From Deltaproteobacteria bacterium (GTDB lineage Bacteria > Desulfobacterota > Desulfuromonadia > Desulfuromonadales > BM103): a stretch of DNA of 8,085 nt. Below the pieces are notes generated by a model. That model did no database searches. It worked only from the letters and a program-made list of their open reading frames with translations, and was not told the DNA's origin. The position numbers and the translations under genes were made by a program. The stretch is taken from positions 1-8,085 of the forward strand of contig SBFN01000110.1 of NCBI GenBank assembly GCA_006226895.1. The letters are read 5' to 3'. This document shows positions 1 to 6,944 of the stretch, one piece after another. Positions within the stretch are counted from its first letter, which is position 1; the number at the start of each line of letters is the position of its first letter.

Positions 1-143
1 GTTGTATCAAGATCGGCAATACGAGCAAGTTCAATTGTCGCACCGAGACGGCTGGCCAGAACGTCGCAATTCTGCTGAATGACCTTCACAACCCCAGTGC
101 CAATGGTACCGAATCCGAGCAATCCAACCTTGATGTTCTTCAT
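1..143 (-). CDS. hom: Homoserine dehydrogenase, N-terminal fragment (cut by window edge)
   Basis: Homoserine dehydrogenase reduces L-aspartate 4-semialdehyde to L-homoserine with NAD(P)H, the branch point to threonine and methionine in the cytoplasm. Only the first 47 codons are in the window; the gene continues past base 1. The visible start reads MKNIKVGLLGFGTIGTGVVK, with the dinucleotide-binding GxGxxG (GFGTIG, residues 10-15) directly after the first beta strand, as is usual at the N-terminus of bacterial Hom. The ATG at 143-141 is preceded on the minus strand by AAGGA (157-153), 9 bases away, which supports this start. The upstream gene ends at 193, so hom is probably co-transcribed with it across a 49-base gap. 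Other NAD(P)-binding dehydrogenases share the motif, but the TIGTGVVK segment is characteristic of Hom. An ACT domain at the far end cannot be seen. Confidence 0.85.
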   Translation of the reverse strand, partial: MKNIKVGLLGFGTIGTGVVKVIQQNCDVLASRLGATIELARIADLDT

Positions 144-192
144 AACCTTAAGTCCTTATATTGCAAAAAATGAGGTCTTAACCAAGCCCCAC

Positions 193-654
193 CTATACCG
201 TAACGGTTGCCAGACAAGAGTAGAGACATTCCGAAATATTGTGCCCCTCAACAACCAACGCTTCGCTGATCTGCTGATGTAGTGATTCATCAGAGACATC
301 TTCATGAGGCATGAATGCCAGGGAAATCTTTGTAAAACCTGCCTGACTGGCAACTTTAAGCATGTGACGAATCAGTGCTGCATGTGTCTCTTCACAGAGG
401 CCGGCCCACTTGCCTCCACCGACAAAAAGCACCCAGTCAGACTTGAGTTTACCGTTGTTCTGCAACATCACGTGTTCGCCGGCCTTGCCCAGAACCTCTC
501 CACGCAGCAACATTCGGGTCAGTTGCCCATCGAGGCGCCAATCAAGAAGCGCCGCCGGCCCTTCAAGGAGCTTTTTATCTGAGAAGTAGAAGACCACGAC
601 GGATTCTGCCTTCAGGCAATCCGCCGGGAACTCAACACGATCAAATGTGGTCAT
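193..654 (-). CDS. Stand-alone leucyl aminopeptidase (M17) N-terminal-domain-like protein
   Basis: A 153-residue protein. Its pattern fits the macro-like N-terminal domain of M17 (leucyl aminopeptidase) enzymes: a strand with VVVFYF (residues 19-24), then DWRLDGQLTRMLLRGEVLGKAGE (about 38-60, where full enzymes have a short helix and a K/RGEFxGKxGE turn), a strand ending in VLFVGGGK (75-82), and a helix with ETHAALIRHMLK. The metal-binding catalytic domain of M17 peptidases, which would lie after this domain, is absent: the reading frame stops at 193 and hom follows. It therefore cannot be a peptidase by itself. In full enzymes this domain helps assembly and, in some, DNA binding; here the role is unknown. 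The start ATG (654-652) overlaps the nusB stop as ATGA and has no clear ribosome site, so translation is probably coupled to nusB. No signal peptide or membrane segment is visible. Confidence 0.75.
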   Translation of the reverse strand: MTTFDRVEFPADCLKAESVVVFYFSDKKLLEGPAALLDWRLDGQLTRMLLRGEVLGKAGEHVMLQNNGKLKSDWVLFVGGGKWAGLCEETHAALIRHMLKVASQAGFTKISLAFMPHEDVSDESLHQQISEALVVEGHNISECLYSCLATVTV

Positions 655-1124
655 GATGATGCGGTACGATGCTGCTTCGCGAGATGATCCAAAACGCCAT
701 TAATGAAAGACGGAGATTCTTCGGTTCCGAAACGTTTGCTCAGCTCAATCGCCTCGTTAATCACAACGTTAAGAGGAACATCGAGACAATAAATCAACTC
801 ATAAGCAGCAAGCCTGAGAATCGCGAGATCAACCCGAGACATACGATCCAGCGCCCAGTTGGTCGAATAAGATTTAATCTCTCGATCTAGACTTTCCAGG
901 TTTTCAGCGACACCGCTAATCAGGAGTTCAGCAAAATGACGAACCTCCGGTCGTTGCGGGGAGGAATCATCCTCAACAGCATCTCCAAGCACGTCATTGC
1001 GGAACTGGAAATTCTTCCAGAATTCTCCCAGAACATGCTCGAGAGATCCGCCTTCATGATCTGCAAGGCTGAAAAGCACTTTAACGGCCATTTCTCGGCC
1101 CTGACGTCTGATCCCACGCGACAT
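651..1124 (-). CDS. nusB: Transcription antitermination factor NusB
   Basis: NusB pairs with NusE (ribosomal protein S10) and binds boxA RNA in rRNA leaders, supporting antitermination of rRNA transcription. The 157-residue product shows the all-helical family pattern. The basic N-terminus SRGIRRQGREMAVKVLF (residues 2-18) corresponds to the RNA-binding arginine-rich segment R-x-x-A-x-x-x-L-F. Further on are WALDRMSRVDLAILRLAAYE (about 89-108) and a C-terminal PLNVVINEAIELSKRFG (116-132), both family signatures, followed by FINGVLDHLA. The length is usual, with a somewhat long central insert around residues 42-60. The ATG at 1124-1122 lies 6 bases after the ribH stop. The nearest purine-rich site (AAGG within the ribH end) is weak and distant, so coupling to ribH is likely. 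A second Met at residue 12 is less likely to be the start because the conserved RRQ block lies before it. Confidence 0.95.
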   Translation of the reverse strand: MSRGIRRQGREMAVKVLFSLADHEGGSLEHVLGEFWKNFQFRNDVLGDAVEDDSSPQRPEVRHFAELLISGVAENLESLDREIKSYSTNWALDRMSRVDLAILRLAAYELIYCLDVPLNVVINEAIELSKRFGTEESPSFINGVLDHLAKQHRTASS

Positions 1125-1130
1125 ATTTGT

Positions 1131-1595
1131 TTACAAAGCCTTATAGAGGTTGGCCATCTCAACAGCAGCCATTGCAGCATCAAAGCCCTTGTTACCGGCC
1201 TTGCTGCCTGCCCTTTCAATAGCTTGTTCAATGGTGTCAGTCGTGAGGACACCAAAAGAGACAGGAATGCCTGAATCAAGCGAGACGCTGGCGATACCTT
1301 TGGAAACTTCAGCGCTGACATAATCAAAATGGGGGGTAGCACCACGAATAACAGCACCAAGACAAACAATGGCATCATAACGGCCGGATTCAGCCATCTG
1401 TTTGGCAGCCGGTGGAATTTCGTAGGCTCCGGGAACACGGACTATATTGATATCCTCTTTTTCAGCATTGTGACGAAGCAGACCATCAATAGCTCCTTCT
1501 ACGAGACGGTCACCGATAAAGCTGTTAAAGCGGCTTACCAGCAGGCCCACACGCAACCCTTTGGCATCAAGTTTTCCTTCAATAATTTTGGGCAT
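1131..1595 (-). CDS. ribH: 6,7-dimethyl-8-ribityllumazine synthase
   Basis: Lumazine synthase condenses 5-amino-6-ribitylamino-uracil with 3,4-dihydroxy-2-butanone 4-phosphate to 6,7-dimethyl-8-ribityllumazine, the penultimate riboflavin step, usually as a pentamer or 60-subunit shell. The product from the ATG is 154 residues, the usual length. Visible family motifs are SRFN (21-24), VPGAYEIP (54-61), [15 protein letters not shown] (79-93) with the general acid/base His89, PVSFGVLT (111-118), and [11 protein letters not shown] (127-137), which carries the phosphate-binding Arg128. A GTG immediately precedes the ATG (1598-1596), but GGGAG at 1607-1603 is 7 bases from the ATG and only 4 from the GTG, so I place the start at 1595. 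It follows ribBA by 45 bases and precedes nusB by 6, a ribBA-ribH-nusB order that places it in the riboflavin operon. Confidence 0.97.
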   Translation of the reverse strand: MPKIIEGKLDAKGLRVGLLVSRFNSFIGDRLVEGAIDGLLRHNAEKEDINIVRVPGAYEIPPAAKQMAESGRYDAIVCLGAVIRGATPHFDYVSAEVSKGIASVSLDSGIPVSFGVLTTDTIEQAIERAGSKAGNKGFDAAMAAVEMANLYKAL

Positions 1596-1602
1596 CACTG
1601 AT

Positions 1603-1607
1603 CTCCC
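1603..1607 (-). promoter_or_regulatory. Ribosome binding site of ribH
   Basis: GGGAG on the minus strand lies 7 bases upstream of the ATG at 1595-1593 and 4 bases upstream of the adjoining GTG at 1598-1596. The spacing favours the ATG as the start of ribH. Confidence 0.65.
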
Positions 1608-1619
1608 GTAAGACCTGGT

Positions 1620-1643
1620 CCGGAGTTAATTACGCCGGAGTTA
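1620..1643. repeat. Short 9-bp direct repeat at the ribBA stop
   Basis: CCGGAGTTA occurs at 1620-1628 and again at 1635-1643 (plus-strand reading), separated by 6 bases. The second copy includes the ribBA TAA stop. It may be chance or a local duplication in the ribBA-ribH spacer; no function is evident. Confidence 0.4.
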
Positions 1644-2846
1644 TAGATTCTCAAGCAAATGGCCGAGTTTTTCCTGCTTCGCCTTGAGATATTTAAGATT
1701 CTTTTTGTTTGCCGGCATTTCAATCGGAACCCTCTCAATGATCTCCAGACCATAACCTTCGAGGCCGATGATCTTGCGTGGGTTGTTGGTCAACAGACGG
1801 ATCTTGCGGACACCGAGCTCGCTCAATATTTGAGCGCCAAGACCATAATCGCGGAGGTCGGCCTGAAAACCTAGAGCTTCATTCGCCTCAACAGTATCGT
1901 GACCCTGATCCTGCAAGTTATAAGCTTTGAGCTTATTGACCAAGCCGATACCGCGACCCTCCTGACGCATATAGAGAACGACACCTGTGCCGACTTCATC
2001 AATCATACCCATAGATGCATGCAATTGATCACCGCAATCACAACGCTCGGAGCTGAAGACATCACCGGTCAAACATTCAGAGTGAACCCTGACCAGAACC
2101 GGCTCGTCCGGGTTGATATCACCCTTGTAAAGAGCCAGATGTTGACAATCGTCAACTTCATTGTCATAAACAATCGCCTGAAAATCACCGCCGAAGCGGG
2201 TGGGGATCAGGGTCTCAGCCGCTCTCGTAATCAGGAGTTCTTTACGCATTCTGTACGCGACCATGTCGGCAATTGTTACGATACGCAGACCATGCTTTTC
2301 AGCGAACTTGCGCAACTCCGGCATACGGGCCATGGTGCCGTCGTCATTCATGATCTCGCAGATCACACCAGATGGTTTCAGGCCGGCCATACGGGCCAGG
2401 TCAACAGAACCCTCTGTTTGTCCGGCGCGAACCATCACACCACCCTTCTTTGCTCTTAAGGGAAAGACATGACCCGGCCTTGCCAGATCATGGGCAGTGG
2501 TATCATCAGCGAGTGCGACCTGAATCGTATGAGAACGATCGGCTGCTGAGATCCCGGTTGTGACACCCCGCCTGGCCTCAATAGAGATGGTGAACGCCGT
2601 GCCAAAAGAGGAGGAGTTGTCCTGCACCATCAACGGCAAGCCCAGATGGTCTGCACGTTCCTCGGTCAGAGTCAGGCAGATCAGACCACGGCCTTCCTTG
2701 GCCATGAAGTTGACGGCTTCAGGGGTCACCATTTCTGAGGCCATGCAAAGATCACCTTCATTTTCGCGATCTTCATCATCGACAAGAATGACCATTTTCC
2801 CCTGGCGAATATCTTCAAGTGCTTCTGCAACACGAGCTAAAGGCAT
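1641..2846 (-). CDS. ribBA: Bifunctional 3,4-dihydroxy-2-butanone 4-phosphate synthase / GTP cyclohydrolase II
   Basis: This fusion starts both branches of riboflavin synthesis. Residues about 1-200 (RibB) turn ribulose 5-phosphate into dihydroxybutanone phosphate plus formate; about 205-401 (RibA) open GTP to a diaminopyrimidine. RibB shows [11 protein letters not shown] (22-32), GRGLICL (52-58), [14 protein letters not shown] (94-107), [12 protein letters not shown] (121-132) and [12 protein letters not shown] (163-174). The usual RAGHTE motif reads RAGQTE, with Gln143 where the family normally has a metal-binding His. RibA shows [17 protein letters not shown] (255-271) with zinc ligands Cys258, Cys269 and Cys271, [11 protein letters not shown] (292-302), DLRDYG (330-335, with Asp330 and Arg332) and LTNNPRK (352-358), so it looks fully active. 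The length (401) is normal. The ATG at 2846 has AGGA 6 bases upstream (2856-2853). It sits between ribE and ribH with a 45-base gap on each side. Confidence 0.97.
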   Translation of the reverse strand: MPLARVAEALEDIRQGKMVILVDDEDRENEGDLCMASEMVTPEAVNFMAKEGRGLICLTLTEERADHLGLPLMVQDNSSSFGTAFTISIEARRGVTTGISAADRSHTIQVALADDTTAHDLARPGHVFPLRAKKGGVMVRAGQTEGSVDLARMAGLKPSGVICEIMNDDGTMARMPELRKFAEKHGLRIVTIADMVAYRMRKELLITRAAETLIPTRFGGDFQAIVYDNEVDDCQHLALYKGDINPDEPVLVRVHSECLTGDVFSSERCDCGDQLHASMGMIDEVGTGVVLYMRQEGRGIGLVNKLKAYNLQDQGHDTVEANEALGFQADLRDYGLGAQILSELGVRKIRLLTNNPRKIIGLEGYGLEIIERVPIEMPANKKNLKYLKAKQEKLGHLLENL

Positions 2847-2891
2847 ATAATTTCCTAAGAGTCTAATAGTTCAGCAAGACTTGAAAATATC

Positions 2892-3539
2892 TCACAAAAA
2901 ACCATGCTTGGCAAGGACATCCATGGTAACGCCTTGAGGTTTTTCAGAGGCACCGTTACGCAGGAAGCGAGCGACATACTTACCGATCAGGTCGGTTTCG
3001 ACATTGACTTCATCATCAACCTTGCGATCCTGCAATGTCGTCAGGGACAAGGTATGAGGGATAATCGCCAGGGAGAAGGTCTGCTCGGCGACATCATTGA
3101 CGGTCAAACTGATACCATCGATAGCGACACTTCCCTTCGCCACAAGAAAATCCATCACAGCGGGGTCGGCCTGAAAAGTAAAACGCCAGGCATTGCCATC
3201 CAGGTGACGTCCTGTAATCCTGGCCATGCCGTCAACGTGACCGCTGACAAGATGCCCACCGAGACGATCCGAAAGTCGAAGTGCTCGCTCAAGATTGACC
3301 CGCGCGCCGCGCGATAGTCGACCCAAAGATGTACATTCGAGGGTTTCCGGAGAAACGTCTGCAGTGAAAGCGCCTTCACCAAAAGAAGTAACCGTCAGGC
3401 ATACGCCATTGACGGCGATGCTTTCGCCGAGAGTCAACTCCGTCATCGGCAAGCCGGTGTTAACGGTTAATTGTGCCTGGCTGCCACCGATGCGAAGCTC
3501 ACGGAGCGTTCCAAGGTCTTCAATCAGGCCGGTAAACAT
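2892..3539 (-). CDS. ribE: Riboflavin synthase, alpha subunit
   Basis: Riboflavin synthase dismutates two 6,7-dimethyl-8-ribityllumazine molecules to riboflavin and 5-amino-6-ribitylamino-uracil. The 215-residue product has the two internally repeated lumazine-binding barrels of the family. Barrel one begins MFTGLIEDLGTL and holds AVNGVCLTVTSF and DVSPETLECTSLG. Barrel two begins GGHLVSGHVDG (about 94-104) and repeats the pattern as AIDGISLTVNDV and IIPHTLSLTTL. The C-terminus (LIGKYVARFL, then a short tail) is normal. The frame is open for 30 more codons upstream, but MFTGLIE is the universal family start and a strong GGAGG lies 6 bases before it, so the start is 3539. The first 20 bases overlap the end of ribD in another frame. 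The symbol ribE follows Bacillus-style usage; E. coli calls this gene ribC. Confidence 0.96.
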   Translation of the reverse strand: MFTGLIEDLGTLRELRIGGSQAQLTVNTGLPMTELTLGESIAVNGVCLTVTSFGEGAFTADVSPETLECTSLGRLSRGARVNLERALRLSDRLGGHLVSGHVDGMARITGRHLDGNAWRFTFQADPAVMDFLVAKGSVAIDGISLTVNDVAEQTFSLAIIPHTLSLTTLQDRKVDDEVNVETDLIGKYVARFLRNGASEKPQGVTMDVLAKHGFL

Positions 3540-4632
3540 TGAGCACCTCCCCTTCCAGCAAGATATCTGTATCAACTTTGCGGGCATCCAGCTGTTTGAG
3601 CGCAAAGGCATCGGCCATAGCGTCGACACCTGAACCAGTCAGTAACCCTCGGCCCTGACCACCAAGCAGTTTCGGAGCAACGAAGAGCATAAGGCGATCG
3701 ATCAGACCTGCACGCAGCATGGCTCCTCCCAGAAGGCTGCCGCCTTCAAGAAGGACATAATGAAGATTACGGCTGGCAAGCTCTTTGAGGGCAGCGATTA
3801 AATCAAGACCTCCTGTCACCTGGCTGACGAGCATAATATCGACACCAGCATCGCGGTAAGGACGTAAATCAGCGTCTGTATGGGCATCTGAAGTTACAAG
3901 AACGGTTTGGGCTTTTGACGATTGCGTATAAACCTGAGCGTCAGGTGAGGTTCGAAGGCCACCGTCCATAACAATCCGCACCGGATCGCGGCCTCCCTCG
4001 ACAAGACGTGTCGTCAGCTTGGGATTATCTGCGATAACGGTTCCGGAGCCGACCATAATGGCATCGACCTGATCTCTCAGTTGATGAACCAGGTTACGGC
4101 TGGCTGCACATGAGATCCACCGTGAATCACCGCTGAGGGTTGCCGTCTGGCCATCCAGAGTCATAGCCGACTTCAGGACAACGTAGGGTACGCCGCAGGT
4201 CACCTGTTTGGCAAAAGGAGCAATTAACCGGCGACATTCATGATTGAGGATATCGGTGACAACCTCTATTCCGGCGCCACGCAAACAGTCAACACCCTTG
4301 CCCGCGACCAGGGGGTTCGGATCCTGTGCGCCGACAAAAACACGTGAAACACCGGCCTCGATGATCGCTTCCGTACAGGGGCCTGTACGACCCTGGTGAC
4401 AGCACGGCTCCAGAGTGACATAAAGATCCGCACCCTGAGCCTGATCACCAGCAGCACGAAGGGCAAAGATTTCAGCGTGGGGTTGACCTGCCTGGGGATG
4501 AAATCCTCCACCAACACTATTGCCGTCACGAACCAGGACTGCCCCAACAGGAGGATTGGGCGCCGTACGACCAAGCCCCTGTTGAGCCAACTCGATCGCT
4601 TTCTGCATAAAATTTTCAGTTTGGATTGTCAT
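3520..4632 (-). CDS. ribD: Bifunctional diaminohydroxyphosphoribosylaminopyrimidine deaminase / 5-amino-6-(5-phosphoribosylamino)uracil reductase
   Basis: RibD carries out two consecutive riboflavin steps: deamination of the pyrimidine ring made by GTP cyclohydrolase II, then NADPH reduction of the ribosyl side chain. The 370 residues match the family (E. coli 367). The deaminase domain (about 1-145) has TAPNPPVGAV (23-32), the zinc motif HAE (52-54) and EPCCHQGRTGPC (75-86), giving His52, Cys77 and Cys86 as ligands with Glu54 as proton shuttle. The reductase domain (about 148-367) has KSAMTLDGQTA (154-164), SGDSRWIS (167-174), VGSGTVIADNP (194-204) and LLEGG (near 295), where NADPH binds. 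The ATG at 4632 has only a weak upstream site; Met9 is an alternative that would still keep the conserved region. The stop lies 20 bases inside ribE. A 90-base gap separates it from nrdR. Confidence 0.97.
   Translation of the reverse strand: MTIQTENFMQKAIELAQQGLGRTAPNPPVGAVLVRDGNSVGGGFHPQAGQPHAEIFALRAAGDQAQGADLYVTLEPCCHQGRTGPCTEAIIEAGVSRVFVGAQDPNPLVAGKGVDCLRGAGIEVVTDILNHECRRLIAPFAKQVTCGVPYVVLKSAMTLDGQTATLSGDSRWISCAASRNLVHQLRDQVDAIMVGSGTVIADNPKLTTRLVEGGRDPVRIVMDGGLRTSPDAQVYTQSSKAQTVLVTSDAHTDADLRPYRDAGVDIMLVSQVTGGLDLIAALKELASRNLHYVLLEGGSLLGGAMLRAGLIDRLMLFVAPKLLGGQGRGLLTGSGVDAMADAFALKQLDARKVDTDILLEGEVLNVYRPD
3546..3552 (-). promoter_or_regulatory. Strong ribosome binding site of ribE, inside ribD
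   Basis: GGGGAGG on the minus strand ends 6 bases before the ATG at 3539-3537. It is the strongest such site in the window and lies within the last codons of ribD, so ribE can be translated efficiently despite overlapping its upstream gene. It also decides the ribE start against the longer open frame. Confidence 0.8.
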
Positions 4633-4677
4633 GTCGGCTCGCAGCGCGTCACCGGTAGACGGGAGGCAGAAACATCT

Positions 4678-4695
4678 TCTTCCCGACAGGGAAGA
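4678..4695 (-). other. Small hairpin in the nrdR-ribD spacer
   Basis: TCTTCCC (4678-4684) and GGGAAGA (4689-4695) form a perfect 7-bp inverted repeat around a 4-base loop, in the 90-base leader between nrdR and ribD. On the minus strand no run of T follows, so it does not look like a Rho-independent terminator. It could be an RNA processing or stability element, or chance. The leader is too short for, and shows no sign of, the conserved FMN riboswitch. Confidence 0.4.
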
Positions 4696-4722
4696 GCGTC
4701 ATATTGACATTCTCTATAAAAA

Positions 4723-5187
4723 TTACTTGGCCGGCCCTTTGGCCAGGATATCCGTCAACTCGGACATAAACTCATTGATATCACGGAATTGGCGGTAAAC
4801 CGAGGCAAAACGTACGTAAGCGACTTCATCGAGAGCCTGCAGGGCCTCCATAATCGCTTCACCAATACGACTGGCCGCAATTTCCTTTTCACCACTTTCC
4901 TGTAATTTAACTTCAATCTGATCAACAACCTTTTCAATCGTTGCAATCGAGACAGGGCGTTTTTCACAAGCACGCTGGATACCGGAGATTATCTTTTGGC
5001 GATCAAAAACTTCCCGACGTCCGTCTTTCTTGATCACAAGCGGCAAAGTCTCTTCAACACGCTCGTAGGTGGTAAAGCGTCTTTCACATTCGATACACTC
5101 TCTTCGCCTGCGAATATTGTTGCCCTCTTTGCCAAGACGAGAGTCAACGACACGCGTATCATCGTGGGTACAGAATGGACATTTCAT
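4723..5187 (-). CDS. nrdR: Transcriptional repressor NrdR
   Basis: NrdR is a nucleotide-sensing repressor that binds paired NrdR boxes upstream of ribonucleotide reductase genes. The 154-residue product from the ATG starts with a zinc ribbon, MKCPFC then IECERRF, with Cys3, Cys6, Cys31 and Cys34 as ligands and the basic stretch NIRRRREC between them. The ATP-cone domain follows from about residue 46, with [18 protein letters not shown] and [12 protein letters not shown], and ends with [15 protein letters not shown] (about 122-136), a strong NrdR signature. A TTG one codon upstream (5190-5188) could extend the frame, but GGAGG at 5198-5194 is 6 bases from the ATG. The ATG shares one base with the stop of the dCMP deaminase gene (TGATG), so the two are probably coupled. 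I saw no NrdR box pair in the window. Confidence 0.97.
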   Translation of the reverse strand: MKCPFCTHDDTRVVDSRLGKEGNNIRRRRECIECERRFTTYERVEETLPLVIKKDGRREVFDRQKIISGIQRACEKRPVSIATIEKVVDQIEVKLQESGEKEIAASRIGEAIMEALQALDEVAYVRFASVYRQFRDINEFMSELTDILAKGPAK

Positions 5188-5660
5188 CAACAGCCTCCAG
5201 GGTCTTTATCAATGAGCTTATCAAAGAGGTAAGTTTTCACGCCTGCTTCAGCAAGCATCTCTATGGAGAGGTTGTCCGCATAACCCTGCAGATAAACGAC
5301 TTTCTGGATGCCTGCATTGATCAGCATTTTAGTACAGATGATACAGGGCGAATCGGTACAGTACAGGACTGAGTTCTCGACATTCACACCGTGGCGCGCT
5401 GCCTGAATAATAGCATTTTGCTCTGCATGCAGGCCACGGCAGAGCTCATGCCGTTCGCCGGAAGGAACCTTGAGTTGTTCCCGCAGGCAACCGCTTACAT
5501 CACAATGCGTAATCCCGGAGGGTGTACCATTGTATCCGGTCGCAAGGATATTCTTCTCTTTGACCATCACGGCACCGACCTGGCGGCGCATGCAAGTCGA
5601 GCGTCGCGCCACCAGGCGGGTGATGTCCATGAAGTATTCGTCCCAGGACGGCCTTTCCAT
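5187..5660 (-). CDS. comEB: Deoxycytidylate (dCMP) deaminase, ComEB type
   Basis: A zinc-dependent deaminase that converts dCMP to dUMP, feeding thymidylate synthesis. The 157 residues carry the cytidine/deoxycytidylate deaminase fold: [21 protein letters not shown] (25-45), the zinc motif LHAEQNAI (77-84, with His78 as ligand and Glu80 as catalytic acid), and SPCIIC (104-109, with Cys106 and Cys109). Extra Cys and His residues between 53 and 74 (CDVSGC, HELC) match the second metal or regulatory region of dCMP deaminases, which separates it from tRNA adenosine and cytosine deaminases. The symbol follows the Bacillus homologue; a competence role is not implied. The ATG (5660-5658) directly abuts the glyA TAA (TAAATG) and shows no good ribosome site of its own, so translation probably depends on glyA. 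Its stop overlaps the nrdR start. Confidence 0.9.
   Translation of the reverse strand: MERPSWDEYFMDITRLVARRSTCMRRQVGAVMVKEKNILATGYNGTPSGITHCDVSGCLREQLKVPSGERHELCRGLHAEQNAIIQAARHGVNVENSVLYCTDSPCIICTKMLINAGIQKVVYLQGYADNLSIEMLAEAGVKTYLFDKLIDKDPGGC
5194..5198 (-). promoter_or_regulatory. Ribosome binding site of nrdR
   Basis: GGAGG on the minus strand, 6 bases before the ATG at 5187-5185 and inside the 3' end of the dCMP deaminase gene. It selects the ATG over the in-frame TTG at 5190-5188. Confidence 0.75.
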
Positions 5661-6911
5661 TTAAACGAGCCGGTGGCCGTAAAGAGGAAACTCCTGACAG
5701 AGCTCACGGATCTCACCGCGAATTCTGGCCAGAACAGCCTCATTCTCAATGTTCTGCAAGGCCTCGTCAACCCAGGCACCGATCTGACGCATCTCGTTCT
5801 CTTTCAGGCCGCGCGTCGTGCTGGCCGGAGTGCCGATGCGGATACCGCTCGTTACAAATGGCGAACGGGTGTCAAAAGGTACAGCGTTCTTGTTAACCGT
5901 GATGCCGGCCTGCTCAAGAGTTGCCTCGGCAACCTTGCCGGTCAATTCAGAGCCGGTAAAATCCATCAGCATGAGATGGTTGTCTGTGCCACCGGAAACC
6001 AGGTTGTAACCACGGGAGACCAGCTCTTCAGCTAAGGCCTGGGCATTCTTCACAACCTGCTGAGCGTAGGTTTTGAATTCCGGGGCCAAAGCCTCTTTGA
6101 AAGCAACAGCTTTAGCTGCGATCACATGCATCAGTGGACCGCCCTGAATACCAGGAAAGATGTTGCTATTCAATTTTTTGGCGAACTCTTCGCGACAGAG
6201 AATCATGCCACCGCGTGGTCCACGCAAAGTTTTGTGAGTCGTTGTGGTCACATATTCAGCATAAGGCACCGGTGTCGGGTGAACTCCGGCAGCAACCAGT
6301 CCGGCGATGTGAGCCATATCAACCATGACTGGAGCACCCACCTGATCGGCAATGCGTCTGAAAGCTTCAAAATCGAGGGTGCGCGGATAAGCACTGGCGC
6401 CAACGACAATCAGCTTTGGCTTGTGTTCCTTGGCCAGCTTCTCCACTTCATCGTAATCAATCCGCCCCGTTTCCTTATCCAGACCGTAAGGTACGATATT
6501 GAAGAGTTTTCCAGAAAAATTAACTGGAGATCCGTGAGTGAGGTGACCACCGTGGGCTAGATTCATACCCAGGACAGTATCGCCAGGCTGACAAGTAGCG
6601 AAGTAAACAGCCATATTGGCCTGCGAACCGGAGTGCGCCTGAACATTTGCGTGCTCGGCACCAAAGAGTTCTTTAGCGCGATTAATGGCTAAATCTTCGG
6701 CCACATCGACAAACTCACAGCCACCGTAGTACCTCTTTGAAGGGTAGCCCTCTGCGTATTTGTTGGTCAGAACAGAACCCTGAGCCGCAAGCACTTCCTC
6801 GCTGACAAAGTTTTCCGAGGCGATAAATTCCAGGCTGTATTCCTGACGCTCAGTTTCCTTACGAATAGCAGCGGTAATTTCAGGGTCAAATTGGGCAAGC
6901 TTATCAAACAT
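5661..6911 (-). CDS. glyA: Serine hydroxymethyltransferase
   Basis: GlyA interconverts serine plus tetrahydrofolate with glycine plus 5,10-methylene-tetrahydrofolate, the main source of one-carbon units, using pyridoxal phosphate in the cytoplasm. The 416-residue product matches the family (E. coli 417). Visible landmarks are [12 protein letters not shown] (near 26-37), [21 protein letters not shown] (49-69), the [11 protein letters not shown] loop, [11 protein letters not shown] (197-207) and [14 protein letters not shown], in which Lys227 forms the cofactor Schiff base. The C-terminal part, with [10 protein letters not shown], is complete. The frame is open from a TTG at 6929, but MFDKL at 6911 fits the family start. 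GGAGG (6927-6923) lies 11 bases upstream of the ATG, rather far. A terminator-like hairpin ends only about 18 bases before this site. The stop abuts the dCMP deaminase start. Confidence 0.98.
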   Translation of the reverse strand: MFDKLAQFDPEITAAIRKETERQEYSLEFIASENFVSEEVLAAQGSVLTNKYAEGYPSKRYYGGCEFVDVAEDLAINRAKELFGAEHANVQAHSGSQANMAVYFATCQPGDTVLGMNLAHGGHLTHGSPVNFSGKLFNIVPYGLDKETGRIDYDEVEKLAKEHKPKLIVVGASAYPRTLDFEAFRRIADQVGAPVMVDMAHIAGLVAAGVHPTPVPYAEYVTTTTHKTLRGPRGGMILCREEFAKKLNSNIFPGIQGGPLMHVIAAKAVAFKEALAPEFKTYAQQVVKNAQALAEELVSRGYNLVSGGTDNHLMLMDFTGSELTGKVAEATLEQAGITVNKNAVPFDTRSPFVTSGIRIGTPASTTRGLKENEMRQIGAWVDEALQNIENEAVLARIRGEIRELCQEFPLYGHRLV

Positions 6912-6922
6912 GGCGATGGGAA

Positions 6923-6927
6923 CCTCC
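6923..6927 (-). promoter_or_regulatory. Ribosome binding site of glyA
   Basis: GGAGG on the minus strand, 11 bases before the ATG at 6911-6909. The spacing is longer than the usual 5-9 bases. It overlaps the rejected upstream TTG frame, so it supports the ATG. Confidence 0.55.
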
Positions 6928-6944
6928 AAAAAGAATAACGGTTG

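Noticed and set aside
144..192. Possible terminator between the M17-N gene and hom
   Set aside because: There is a run of six T on the minus strand, but the preceding GGT/ACC pairing is only 3 bp, so no stable stem supports it.
920..1438. Minus-strand open frame of 172 codons overlapping ribH and nusB
   Set aside because: It is in a different frame from both ribH and nusB, which have clear family motifs over the same bases, and shows no domain of its own.
1899..2459. Plus-strand open frame of 186 codons opposite ribBA
   Set aside because: It lies wholly antisense to well-supported ribBA coding sequence, has no recognisable family motif and no convincing ribosome site; it is a by-product of codon bias.
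2847..2891. Possible hairpin AGTCT/AGACT in the ribE-ribBA spacer
   Set aside because: Only 5 bp with a 12-base loop and no T-run; too weak to call a terminator or regulatory element.
3540..3629. 30-codon N-terminal extension of ribE
   Set aside because: The extension overlaps ribD, resembles no RibE sequence, and the family start MFTGLIE has a strong GGAGG 6 bases before it.
5391..6035. Plus-strand open frame of 214 codons opposite the dCMP deaminase gene and the end of glyA
   Set aside because: It runs antisense across two conserved genes and their junction, and the predicted protein has no family-like pattern.
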